The position numbers and the translations under genes are program-made. The notes under the pieces were generated by a model. That model did no database searches and was not told where the DNA came from. It saw only the letters and a list, made by a program, of their open reading frames with translations. Of a stretch of DNA of 64,000 bases, positions 1 to 7,905 are shown piece after piece (the first letter of the stretch is position 1; each line of letters begins with the position of its first letter). Origin of the DNA: DP-19 sp036496285 (GTDB lineage: Bacteria; Desulfobacterota; Binatia; UTPRO1); the NCBI GenBank assembly GCA_036496285.1, contig DASXLI010000100.1:1-64000 (forward strand), written 5' to 3'.

Positions 1-737
1 ATCCCCGGGCGGGTCGGAGCGCCGCCTGCGTCGTCGAGCGCGAGATCGACGGTGGACTTGAGGGCCTTGCCGCGCGAGGTGAGGCAGCTTCCCTGGGCCA
101 GGAACGCCGAGACGCCGGTCAGCGACACGAGCGTCAGGTCCGCCGCGAGGCAGCCGCTTTCGTCGAGCGTGGTCGTCGCCTCGGCCGTGCCCACGTCGAT
201 CAACCGCGTGACGCAGCGCGGGTCACCGCCGGTGTCGAGGAGCCCGACGTCGCAGGGGGAGCGGGTGGCGGTGAACGCTGCCTTCACCGCGTGGGCGGTG
301 AGCTTGCCGCTCACAGTCACGCATGTCGGCTCGATGGTCGCTGTGAGCCGCGCAGCGCCGTCGACGCCGCCGCAGGCGCCCTGCGGCCACTTCGCCTTCA
401 CCACGGTCCCCTTGTGCGTCGCCGTGACCTTCGCGGCGACGGCGGGGCACGCGCCGGTGAGCGCGATCGTGCCGCCCTCACCGAGAACGAGCGTCTGGAC
501 GACGCTGCCGACGACGAGGTTGCCGATCGGCACCGTCCCCGAGAGAGCCCATTGCGCCGGGCCGCAGACCGGTAGCGTATTGGCAGCGCCGGCCGGGTCG
601 ATGCGGGGCTCGGCGTCGCTCGCCGACCAGACGGGCGCCAGGAATCCCACCACGGCGAGCGCGGCGACAAACAGGATTCCACCCCGGTCAACGACGCGGG
701 CCCGCGGGCTTTCACGAGGATTCCGAGGGTGGCGCAT
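1..737 (-). CDS. Secreted Cys-containing protein, C-terminus beyond window
   Basis: The frame opens with an ATG at 737 and stays open to base 1, giving 245 residues, so the 3' end lies outside the window. A basic N-terminus is followed by a hydrophobic stretch (about residues 18-36) ending in a WSASDA-like signal-peptidase site, so export is likely. The mature part is rich in Ala, Thr, Val and Gly with regularly spaced cysteines, in the style of the other exported Cys proteins of this window. I do not recognise a catalytic motif. Function is unknown; a cell-surface or periplasmic role is inferred only from the signal peptide. The Shine-Dalgarno sequence is weak. Confidence 0.6.
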   Translation of the reverse strand, partial: MRHPRNPRESPRARVVDRGGILFVAALAVVGFLAPVWSASDAEPRIDPAGAANTLPVCGPAQWALSGTVPIGNLVVGSVVQTLVLGEGGTIALTGACPAVAAKVTATHKGTVVKAKWPQGACGGVDGAARLTATIEPTCVTVSGKLTAHAVKAAFTATRSPCDVGLLDTGGDPRCVTRLIDVGTAEATTTLDESGCLAADLTLVSLTGVSAFLAQGSCLTSRGKALKSTVDLALDDAGGAPTRPG

Positions 738-959
738 CAGGGTCTCAGCGACGACAATACGTCGGCATATTCTTCGGATGCCGAACGCCGACATGTTCCG
801 GGATGTGCTGCCCGGCGGTCAAGCGGTTTCACCGGAAATCCGCGCCGCTAAGCGCTGAGGGGCCCGGTCTCACGTGAATTGCGCCAGCTTGAAGCAACTG
901 TACTGAGCGGGTCATACGGCTCATCGTCCGCTCCGCCGTTGCCGCAGCGGCCCTATTCG

Positions 960-1313
960 TTACTTCTGCTGCGCGGGCGCGTCCGGGTGCTCGGTATCGT
1001 CGTCGAGACCGCCCTTCTCGATACCCTCATCTGTGATCCCCGTGTTGTCGTGATCGCGGTCGATGCCGTCTCTCACGATTCCCGAATGGTCGGTGCCGTT
1101 GCGCGTGTTGTTGGGCGTATCGATGCCCTCACGGGTGTTCCGGGTGTCGATGCCGTCGCGGACGATACCGTTGCTCGGCCAATCCTCGGCGGAAGTCGGG
1201 GTGACATTCACGGCGGCGACTAGCATCCACAGGAACGGGAGACCGCCCACCAACTTCCACGCCGTGCAGCGCAGGGCCCGAGCACTTCCTACGTTTTTCC
1301 GTCGGTTCACCAT
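960..1313 (-). CDS. Small exported protein with GID/NTR peptide repeats
   Basis: This is a 117-residue protein. The ATG at 1313 was chosen because an AGGAGGG ribosome site lies 5 bases upstream. A basic start and one hydrophobic segment (about residues 18-40, ending PTSAED) look like a signal peptide. Beyond residue 45 the protein is a degenerate tandem repeat of 7-10 residues built around GIDT, GIVRDGID and NTR, very rich in Asp, Asn, Gly and Thr, with a PAQQK tail. The repeat is acidic and probably disordered or metal-binding, but that is inference. I do not recognise the family. It lies downstream of the TerB-like gene on the same strand. Confidence 0.6.
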   Translation of the reverse strand: MVNRRKNVGSARALRCTAWKLVGGLPFLWMLVAAVNVTPTSAEDWPSNGIVRDGIDTRNTREGIDTPNNTRNGTDHSGIVRDGIDRDHDNTGITDEGIEKGGLDDDTEHPDAPAQQK

Positions 1314-1365
1314 CGGCTCCCTCCTGAAGTCGCTTCGTGCGGCGTCACGACGAGCCATGACAAAT

Positions 1366-1731
1366 TCAGGTGCTCTCGGGGCGATCGAAGCGAACCGCGA
1401 CCTTCCATTGCTCCTGGAGCCAGGTGAGCAGCTCGGATTCACTACCTGCTACGCCATGCGCCAGCGCCGCCTCGAGCGCGGTCTCGTAGAGCAACGCGCG
1501 CGCCTCCGGGCGTTCGATCTTGAGGAGAAACGCCCGGGCTGCTTCGTCCGATTCGAAGTGTGCATCGGCGGCAGCGACGGCGGCGCGGTACGGGCCCGCG
1601 CCGATCGCGGCGATCACCCGCTTGATCTCCGTCAACTCCTCGCGTGAAACCTCGCCGTCGGCGGCGACGACGGCCTCCAGCAGCACCACGAGCGCGATGC
1701 GCTCGTCCTCGTTCAGTTCTGTAAGCTCCAT
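1366..1731 (-). CDS. TerB-like domain protein
   Basis: This 121-residue soluble protein begins MELTELNEDERIALV. The ATG at 1731 has AGGAG 10 bases upstream. The helical core, with an LLEAVVAADGEVSREELTEI segment, resembles the TerB/DjlA-type domain, whose members carry an acidic loop of the form ADGxxxxxE and occur in tellurite-resistance and stress proteins. The spacing of the acidic loop is the visible evidence; overall similarity is short, so function is open. It has no signal peptide and is probably cytoplasmic. It precedes the small repeat protein by about 50 bases and may share its transcript. Confidence 0.6.
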   Translation of the reverse strand: MELTELNEDERIALVVLLEAVVAADGEVSREELTEIKRVIAAIGAGPYRAAVAAADAHFESDEAARAFLLKIERPEARALLYETALEAALAHGVAGSESELLTWLQEQWKVAVRFDRPEST

Positions 1732-1873
1732 GCCATTGTTTCTCCTGCCGCTGCCCGGGGCAGTCAAACGCGCCGGACGGTCAGTGGAGCCACGGCCTGG
1801 GTGCTGTGGTGCGCCGTGTTATCTGCGCGTCGATGCGTCGGAGCGGATCGCTCATCGGCGCGTGGGCGAGGCA

Positions 1874-3286
1874 TCAGGGGCCCTGGCACGTGCAGCCGCC
1901 CCCGGCGATGGGTGTGCATACGGTCAATATCGGGCACCCGCCGTTGCACATCGGAGCGGTGTCGCCGCATGGCACGGCGCAAACGCAGTCGAGATTGAGG
2001 GTGATGAAGCACGCCTCGTCCGCTCCCGTGCAGAGCCCGCCGCAGGTCGTGCTTTGCGCCGTCCCGCCGCACACGGAGCCGAGGGGCTGACACGAGCAGG
2101 CGCCGTTGGAGAAGAGGCACGTTTCAGTCGCTGGGCACGGACCGTCGCATACGCCTCCCGAGAGACTGCACCCGGGCGACGGCGACGCGGTCGGCGTCGG
2201 CGTGTCAGTCTGGGTCGGCGTGGCGGTCGGGGTCGGGGTAGGCGTCGCGGTGCCCGGACCGGGGTTCTTCAGCGACGGCACACACAGCTCGCGCGTGCGG
2301 AAGCTGTTGAACTGATCGTCGCCGAACTGGTTGTTGACGAAGATCGTGCCCGCGGGCGCGAAGGGGGACGTCCCCTCGATCCGCACCTCGTAGCACATGA
2401 GGTGCGACACCGCGTCGACGAGCGATCCCTCCTCGTTTTTGATTGCCGGGACGCACAGCCGTCGCGGCCGCTTGATGTCGACCACGATCGACCCGAACTC
2501 GTCCTCGATCGTCACCCCCGACTGCCGGAAACGCGCCCCCTCGACGCGATAGCACTTGAAGTGCTCGATCGACGGCACGATCGGCACGACTGGTGGGGTC
2601 AAGGTCTTCGCGCTCGGCACCAGGATGTAGTCGGGCCGCACGAGGTCGACTCGCAGCGGGTCGTCGAACGGATGGAACTGGTTGACGACGCGCACGTCGC
2701 GAATGCGACGGAAGCGCGGCGACAACTGGAAGATCGGGTAGCCCACGAGATGGTCCGGAGCGTTCACCGCCGTCGGATCCTCGGTGTTCTTGGCCGCGGG
2801 ATTGCAGATGCGCTTCGGATGGCGCACGCGCACGGTGCCGTCCCCGAACTGGTCGTCGAGCGTGACCGTGTGCGACGTCGACGCGGTCGGGTGGACCTCG
2901 TAGCACTCGAAGTGATTGAGCACCGCGGGCGTCGGCGTCCCGGCCGGCGACATGGTCGCCGGAGCGACGCTCAAGCTTGGGGTCGGCGACGGCGTATCCG
3001 TCGGCGTCGCGGTGTCGGTGGGTGTTGGAGTGTCGGTCGGCGTCGCAGTATCGGTCGGCGTCGGCGTGTCGGTCGGCGAAATGGTTGGTGTCAGCGTTGG
3101 CGCGACCGTTGCCGGAGCCGTGCAGTCCTCGGGATCGCAGCAGTTAGACGTGCAGATGGGATCACAGGAGCAGATGAAGCCCGCGATCGCGGTGCGAGTC
3201 GACGGCGTGAGGATCTGCAGCGTCAGGAGTGCCACGACCGCGAGAAGGTGACGGAAGATGCGACGGACGGCGCCAGCCGGGATCAT
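1874..3286 (-). CDS. Secreted protein with three HFxCY modules and Thr-Pro linkers
   Basis: This is a 470-residue exported protein. The ATG at 3286 follows GGAGCGCTC. A signal peptide (residues 1-35) leads into a short Cys-rich segment, then a Thr/Pro/Asp linker (about 60-120). Three copies of a roughly 100-residue module follow, each running from H(F/L)xCYxV through a DQFG/DEFG-type segment to RxLCxPxxKN (about 125-345). A second Thr-Pro linker and a C-terminal Cys-rich domain (about 375-470) complete it. The paired cysteines in each module suggest disulphide bonds, hence a periplasmic or surface location. Thr-Pro linkers are typical of extracellular multi-domain proteins. No catalytic motif is seen and the function is unknown. 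Confidence 0.75.
   Translation of the reverse strand: MIPAGAVRRIFRHLLAVVALLTLQILTPSTRTAIAGFICSCDPICTSNCCDPEDCTAPATVAPTLTPTISPTDTPTPTDTATPTDTPTPTDTATPTDTPSPTPSLSVAPATMSPAGTPTPAVLNHFECYEVHPTASTSHTVTLDDQFGDGTVRVRHPKRICNPAAKNTEDPTAVNAPDHLVGYPIFQLSPRFRRIRDVRVVNQFHPFDDPLRVDLVRPDYILVPSAKTLTPPVVPIVPSIEHFKCYRVEGARFRQSGVTIEDEFGSIVVDIKRPRRLCVPAIKNEEGSLVDAVSHLMCYEVRIEGTSPFAPAGTIFVNNQFGDDQFNSFRTRELCVPSLKNPGPGTATPTPTPTATPTQTDTPTPTASPSPGCSLSGGVCDGPCPATETCLFSNGACSCQPLGSVCGGTAQSTTCGGLCTGADEACFITLNLDCVCAVPCGDTAPMCNGGCPILTVCTPIAGGGCTCQGP
2985..3082. repeat. Coding minisatellite for the Thr-Pro linker
   Basis: A run of related GTCGGCGTCGCGGTGTCGGT-like units encodes alternating TPTDTP and TPTDTA on the minus strand. 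A shorter, more diverged TP-rich tract lies at about 2197-2262 in the same gene. Length changes here would alter only the linker. Confidence 0.7.
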
Positions 3287-3409
3287 GAGCGCTCCTTGTG
3301 CGCGATATCGCGTGCGCTGGTCGATGTCGGAAGCGGCGCTCTTAGCACGGCGAATCGCCGCGGGGCAACGAAATTTGCCCGGCGCGATCGCCTCATCCTA
3401 TTTCGATCC

Positions 3410-4591
3410 TTACGCGGCGGCGTGTCGTCGCAGGATCTCGTAGCCCAGCGCACCGGCGACGATCGACGCCGCAAGTATCGCGGCTTTCGCGATCGCGAGG
3501 CGCGGCGTGGTCTCGAAGGCGAGCGTCGCGATGAAGAGTGCCATGGTGAAGCCGATTCCGGCGAGCCACGACACGCCGTGCAGTGAGGCCCACGTGACCC
3601 TCGCCGGCAGCGTGGCCAGACCCGACCGCACGGCGAGCCAGCTGGCGAGCGTGATGCCGAGCGGCTTGCCCACCACCAACCCGAGCGCGATGCCGAGCGC
3701 GATCGGGCTCCCGAGCGCATCCCCAAACGCGGTCAACCCGACGCCAGCGCTCGCGAGCGCGAAGACCGGCATCACGACGAATCCAACGGGCCGGTCGATC
3801 GCGTGCTCCAAACGGACGAGCGGAGACTCGGAGTCCGTCGCGTCGCGACCAGGGTGCCAGGGGATGGTCATCGCGAGCACCACGCCCGCGACGGTCGCGT
3901 GGACGCCGGACGCGTGTACGGCCATCCAGAGCCCGACGCCGAGGGCGAGATAGGGGAGCAGCGAGCGCACGCCCGCCCGGTTGAGTGCCACGAGCGCGGT
4001 CGTGATCGCCCCCGCCGCCGCGAGTGCGGTCACGTGGAGCTCGGCCGTATAGAAGACGGCGATGACGAGCACCGCGCCCACGTCGTCGACGATCGCAAGC
4101 GCCGCGAGAAAGGCCCGCAGCCCGACCGGTACGCGCGGACCCAGCAGGGCGAGGATGCCGAGCGCGAACGCGATGTCGGTTGCCATGGGAATGGCCCATC
4201 CGCGCGCGCCTTCCCCACTTCCGTTCACCACCACGTAAAGGAGCGCCGGGAGCAGCGTGCCACCGAGCGCTCCGGCGATCGGCAACGCGGCACCGCGCGC
4301 GGACTTGAGCTCGCCACCCAGGAGCTCGCGTTTGATCTCCAGACCGACGAGCAGGAAGAACACGGCCATCGCGGCGTCGTCGATCCAGTGGCGCAACGAC
4401 AGCACGAGGGCGTGACCCGGTAGGCCGACGCCGATCGGCATCTCCAGCAGGCGCGCGTACACACCGGCCCACGGCGAGTTCGCAAGGGCAAGCGCGACGA
4501 CCGTACAGGCGAGCAGCGCCAGGCCCCGCGCCACCCCTCCGCCGGGATGCGAAGCATGCGAGTCCGACGGCGCGGATGCAGATGGCGTCAC
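3410..4591 (-). CDS. nhaA: Na+/H+ antiporter NhaA
   Basis: This is an inner-membrane electrogenic antiporter that exchanges periplasmic protons for cytoplasmic sodium. At 393 residues it is about the usual length, with roughly a dozen hydrophobic segments. The signature ATDIAFALG (Asp139, the counterpart of E. coli D133) and LAIVDDVGAVLVIA (Asp169-Asp170, the ion-binding D163-D164 pair) are both intact, so it should be functional. The start is a GTG at 4591 without a clear ribosome site. It lies 22 bases downstream of the LssY-domain lipoprotein gene and probably shares its transcript. Family knowledge gives the reaction; pH or salt regulation is not visible. Confidence 0.95.
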   Translation of the reverse strand: MTPSASAPSDSHASHPGGGVARGLALLACTVVALALANSPWAGVYARLLEMPIGVGLPGHALVLSLRHWIDDAAMAVFFLLVGLEIKRELLGGELKSARGAALPIAGALGGTLLPALLYVVVNGSGEGARGWAIPMATDIAFALGILALLGPRVPVGLRAFLAALAIVDDVGAVLVIAVFYTAELHVTALAAAGAITTALVALNRAGVRSLLPYLALGVGLWMAVHASGVHATVAGVVLAMTIPWHPGRDATDSESPLVRLEHAIDRPVGFVVMPVFALASAGVGLTAFGDALGSPIALGIALGLVVGKPLGITLASWLAVRSGLATLPARVTWASLHGVSWLAGIGFTMALFIATLAFETTPRLAIAKAAILAASIVAGALGYEILRRHAAA

Positions 4592-4613
4592 GTGGGGCGT
4601 CTCTTCCGACGGC

Positions 4614-5867
4614 TCAGCGTGCGGGCATGCCTTCCCACTCGAAGAGACGGATCTCCTCGAGGGAAGTCGGCTCGTCTCCGAACGTCATCACGGCACGGAG
4701 CCCGTCAGTGAAGAAGGGGGTGCCGTCTGCCATGTGGCGCGGGGCCGACGACGGCGTCGACCCCACCCCTTTCACCCAGCCGAAACCAGCCAGCCTCTGC
4801 GAGCGCAGCATGTCCTGCAGCAGATATGCCCGAGCCTCGTCCACGTCGGGATCCACCTCGTGCGTGACGATTCCCTTGAGGCCGAACGACAATCCGATGT
4901 CGCGACTGATCTGGCCGATCCAAACGGGCTTTCCCTCGAAACGCAGACGCGTCTGCCACAACCGCAGGTGGTTACGTTCCCGTGCCGTTTCCCGCGTCTT
5001 CTGTAGCGACAGATCCTGACGGCGATCGAACGCGTAGACCGCGCCGATGGGCGCGTACCGATACTGATGACCGAAGAAGTACGACCAGAACGCCCTGAGC
5101 GCCGCGCCAGGGCGCAGGACCTCCGCCATGTGCCAACCCGTACGCGCGAAGCTCGGCAAAATCTCGTCCTGAGTCCCGATCAATACGAAGTTGAGCGGAT
5201 CCTCGAGGCCGCTACCATTCTTCGTGGTCGCGCAACATGGCATTCGCTCCAACGCCTCCCGAAGCGCGCTCTCGTCCACGTCCTGGATCTGATCGGTCCC
5301 GTAGATCTGCTCGTGATCCTCCTCGCGATAGTCCGTGCGTAGCCCCGGAATGCGAACGAAGAAGAAGAACTCCACGAGACGACGCGCCCCGATCAGGTCG
5401 ACGTTGATCGGCTTGACGCCCTGATCGAGATTGGTGAACAGCCATCCGGCACTGTGCTGTCGCGCCCCGATGAAGGGCTCGATGACACCGGCGAGAAAGT
5501 GGGTCCGCATGCTTTCGTTGGCGCCCGGCCGCAGCCGGTAGCGCGCCCGGTTGGCTGCTTCGAGTGGAGTGAAGTAGCCGGGGTCGAGGTTGGAGGGCAT
5601 GAACCAGTACGGCAGGTCGGTGCCGTTGTCGATGTCCAGCCACACCGGCTGAATGCCGTTGCTCGCGAGTGGCACGCCGAACAGGCGGGCGCTCTCTTCG
5701 TCGCTCGGGACGGCGACCGTCACTCGGATTCCCGCCCGCGTTTGCGTCGCAGCGCGCTCGAGCAGCAAGGGCACGCTGGTCAGAGGCCGGACGTGATACG
5801 GCGCACAGCCGAGAGACACCGTTGCGCACAGGAGAAGGAGACCTGCTCCTCGGAGTTGCAGCGCCAT
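4614..5867 (-). CDS. LssY C-terminal domain lipoprotein
   Basis: This 417-residue predicted lipoprotein starts with MALQLRGAG, a leucine-rich h-region and the lipobox SLGC with Cys21. The C-terminal part (about residues 240-410) has the hallmarks of the LssY C-terminal domain: a LNFVLIGTQDE strand, then FDRRQDLSLQK, an RNHLRLWQ segment, KPVWIGQISRDIG and THEVDPDVDEAR. The domain is known from the Legionella LssY region but its biochemical role is unsettled. The first 200 residues are unrecognised. The ATG at 5867 gives a complete signal peptide, though its ribosome site is weak. A broken paralogue lies at 16205-16987. It is divergent from the carbonic anhydrase gene and upstream of nhaA. Confidence 0.8.
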   Translation of the reverse strand: MALQLRGAGLLLLCATVSLGCAPYHVRPLTSVPLLLERAATQTRAGIRVTVAVPSDEESARLFGVPLASNGIQPVWLDIDNGTDLPYWFMPSNLDPGYFTPLEAANRARYRLRPGANESMRTHFLAGVIEPFIGARQHSAGWLFTNLDQGVKPINVDLIGARRLVEFFFFVRIPGLRTDYREEDHEQIYGTDQIQDVDESALREALERMPCCATTKNGSGLEDPLNFVLIGTQDEILPSFARTGWHMAEVLRPGAALRAFWSYFFGHQYRYAPIGAVYAFDRRQDLSLQKTRETARERNHLRLWQTRLRFEGKPVWIGQISRDIGLSFGLKGIVTHEVDPDVDEARAYLLQDMLRSQRLAGFGWVKGVGSTPSSAPRHMADGTPFFTDGLRAVMTFGDEPTSLEEIRLFEWEGMPAR

Positions 5868-5960
5868 GGTTGCGCGACTCTGCCAAGCGCGAGGTGTCCC
5901 AGCAAGCCGCGCCTTCTTGCTCTTTGACACGACACGAAGTGCTGTTGTACGGCTGCGCCG

Positions 5961-6671
5961 ATGACGATCAACCGCTGCATCGCGACGGTCCTTCTTTGTA
6001 TTCTGGCCCCCGTCCATGGGGTCGCCGGCGAGAAAGGTCTGGCGGCTGCGCCTGGCAAGCCGCAGGTGCACACACGCGACTCGCAAGCCGCGATGACGCC
6101 GGCGAGTGCCCTCGAAGCGCTCAAGGTCGGGAACGCACGGTTCGTCTCCAACTCGAGCAAACGGCGCAACTGGTCCGCCAAGGTCGTGGCCACCGCAACC
6201 GGACAGTACCCGTTCGCCGCCGTGCTCGGTTGCATGGACTCGCGCGTGCCCGTCGAAGTGGTGTTCGACCAGGGCATTGGTGACGTGTTCACCGTGCGTG
6301 TGGCCGGCAACGTCGTGAACGACGACGAGGTCGGGAGCCTCGAGTACGCCGTCCACGTGGGCGCGAAGCTCATCGTCGTCCTGGGGCACACCAGCTGCGG
6401 CGCCGTCAAAGGCGCCATTGAGGGCGTCGAGCTCGGCAGCCTGACCGGCCTCCTCGCCAAGATCCGACCCGCCGCCGAGACGGCCCGATGTCACGACGCG
6501 AAAAACGACGCGTGCGTGACCAAGGTGGCCGAGCAGAACGTCCTTCTGTCGATGAAGCAGATCCATGAGAAGAGCCCGTACCTCGCCAAGTCCCTCGATG
6601 ATGGGACGGTGCGGTTGGTCGGTGCGATGTACGACGTCGCGACCGGCAAAGTCACGTTCTTCCCATCCTAG
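5961..6671 (+). CDS. Exported beta-class carbonic anhydrase
   Basis: This enzyme interconverts CO2 and bicarbonate using zinc. It has 236 residues including a cleavable signal peptide (about 1-23), so it should act in the periplasm. The zinc ligands of the beta class are visible: Cys91 in CMDSR, with catalytic Asp93-Arg95, and His143/Cys146 in GHTSCGAVKGA. An extra pair of cysteines near residues 162-172 may form a disulphide bond, as expected for an exported form. The ATG at 5961 opens the frame. A lipoprotein and a glycine-zipper gene follow within 20 bases, so the three probably form one operon. All catalytic residues are present. Confidence 0.92.
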   Translation: MTINRCIATVLLCILAPVHGVAGEKGLAAAPGKPQVHTRDSQAAMTPASALEALKVGNARFVSNSSKRRNWSAKVVATATGQYPFAAVLGCMDSRVPVEVVFDQGIGDVFTVRVAGNVVNDDEVGSLEYAVHVGAKLIVVLGHTSCGAVKGAIEGVELGSLTGLLAKIRPAAETARCHDAKNDACVTKVAEQNVLLSMKQIHEKSPYLAKSLDDGTVRLVGAMYDVATGKVTFFPS

Positions 6672-6689
6672 AAGGCACGGGAGGTGCGA

Positions 6690-7394
6690 ATGCTTCCGAC
6701 TCGCAATCGCTGGCAATTGGTAGCGGCGACCGTCCTGGCGGCGACCGTCCTGGTCGGCTCGTCCGGCTGTAGCGGGGTCCGTGCGCGCCGGCAGCCTCCG
6801 GCCCCGAGCGGCTTCCTCGGGGACTACTCGCGGCTCGAAAAGAGTCCGGCCAACGACTTTCTCCAAGTCTACATCACCCCGGGCGTGAATTGGTCAGACT
6901 ATCATGCGATCCATCTGGATTCCGTCACGTTGTGGGCATCGAGCCCGAGCCAGGCGAAGCTGTCGGATGCGGATCAGCAACTGCTGACCGACATCCTCTA
7001 CAAGGCGCTCTACGACGCGTTGAGCGAGCGGTTCTTGATGGCTGAGGAGCCGGGGCCGCAGACGATCCAGGTCCGCGCCGCCCTCACGCAGGCGAAGGGA
7101 GCCAACGTCCCCCTCAACACGATTACGACCGTCGTTCCCCAACTGCGTATCCTCACGACGCTCGGTGGGCTCGCCGCCGACACCGCCGTGCTGGTCGGCT
7201 CGGCGTCGATCGAGATCGAGGGACGCGACGAGATCAGCGACCGACTGCTGATGGCCGCCGTCGACGCGCGCGCCGGACAGAAGAGCTTGACCACCATGAT
7301 GTCCAAGTGGGCAGACGTCGAGGCGGCCGCCAACCTCTGGGGCAAGCGCGTTGCCGAGTTCTTCGCTCGCCAAGGCGTGCAGCGGAAAGGGTGA
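6690..7394 (+). CDS. DUF3313-like lipoprotein
   Basis: This is a 234-residue predicted outer- or inner-membrane lipoprotein. The ATG at 6690 follows GGGAGG by 5 bases; an upstream GTG at 6684 overlaps that ribosome site and is less likely. The signal ends in a lipobox at Cys27 (LVGSSGC). The mature protein starts SGFLGDYSRLEK, the characteristic opening of the DUF3313 lipoprotein family, and continues as a mixed alpha/beta domain to the C-terminus. Function of the family is not established. It sits between the carbonic anhydrase and a glycine-zipper gene in a tight operon, so a shared envelope role is plausible. Confidence 0.8.
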   Translation: MLPTRNRWQLVAATVLAATVLVGSSGCSGVRARRQPPAPSGFLGDYSRLEKSPANDFLQVYITPGVNWSDYHAIHLDSVTLWASSPSQAKLSDADQQLLTDILYKALYDALSERFLMAEEPGPQTIQVRAALTQAKGANVPLNTITTVVPQLRILTTLGGLAADTAVLVGSASIEIEGRDEISDRLLMAAVDARAGQKSLTTMMSKWADVEAAANLWGKRVAEFFARQGVQRKG

Positions 7395-7398
7395 CGAC

Positions 7399-7827
7399 AT
7401 GCGCACACTGACGATGACCGTCACCGGAATCCTGCTCGTTGCGGGTATCGCCGCCGCCCAGTCGAACGTGTTCGTGTATCCGGCGAAGGGCCAGAGCCAG
7501 CGCGACCAGGACATCGACACCGCCGAGTGTCAGCGGTGGGCCAGCAGCCAGGCCCACAGCGGACCGACCGGTCCGAACTACGATGCCCGGGTCGCGGGCA
7601 CGGTCAGCGGGGCGGCACGCGGCGCGGCCGTGGGCGCGGCGGTCGGTGGGATCGCCGGCGGGAAGAAGAAGGCGGGTAAGGGCGCCGGCGCAGGAGCCGT
7701 CCTCGGCGGCGTCGCCGGTCACCAGGGCGCCGTCTCACGCGAGCAGCAGGCGAAAGCCCAGGCGAAGAACGATTGGGCGCGCGCGTTCGCCGCGTGCATG
7801 GAAGCGCGTGGCTACAGCGTGAGGTAG
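7399..7827 (+). CDS. Glycine-zipper envelope protein
   Basis: This is a 142-residue exported protein. A signal peptide (residues 1-20, ending AAAQ) precedes a segment with paired cysteines. A central glycine zipper (about 68-110) of repeated GAAVGAAVGGIAGG-type heptads follows, then a KAQAKNDWARAFAACMEARGY tail typical of YMGG-like or glycine-zipper 2TM proteins. Such proteins insert into or associate with membranes through Gly-x3-Gly packing; the specific role here is unknown. The ATG at 7399 starts 4 bases after the previous stop, arguing for co-translation with the upstream lipoprotein. Confidence 0.75.
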   Translation: MRTLTMTVTGILLVAGIAAAQSNVFVYPAKGQSQRDQDIDTAECQRWASSQAHSGPTGPNYDARVAGTVSGAARGAAVGAAVGGIAGGKKKAGKGAGAGAVLGGVAGHQGAVSREQQAKAQAKNDWARAFAACMEARGYSVR

Positions 7828-7905
7828 ACGCCGGAGCTCACTAAGGCTTCATTCTCGATTGACGCCACCGTTGTGGCGGGCTACGCGGGCGGTACGAGGC
7901 CCGTG

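Noticed and set aside
2985..3082. Repeat tract that could be read as a CRISPR or non-coding satellite
   Set aside because: Units are short, abutting, without unique spacers, and stay in frame with a Thr-Pro protein linker.
5924..5929. A perfect TTGACA as the -35 of the carbonic anhydrase gene
   Set aside because: The only spaced -10 candidates are poor and would place transcription start at the ATG itself.
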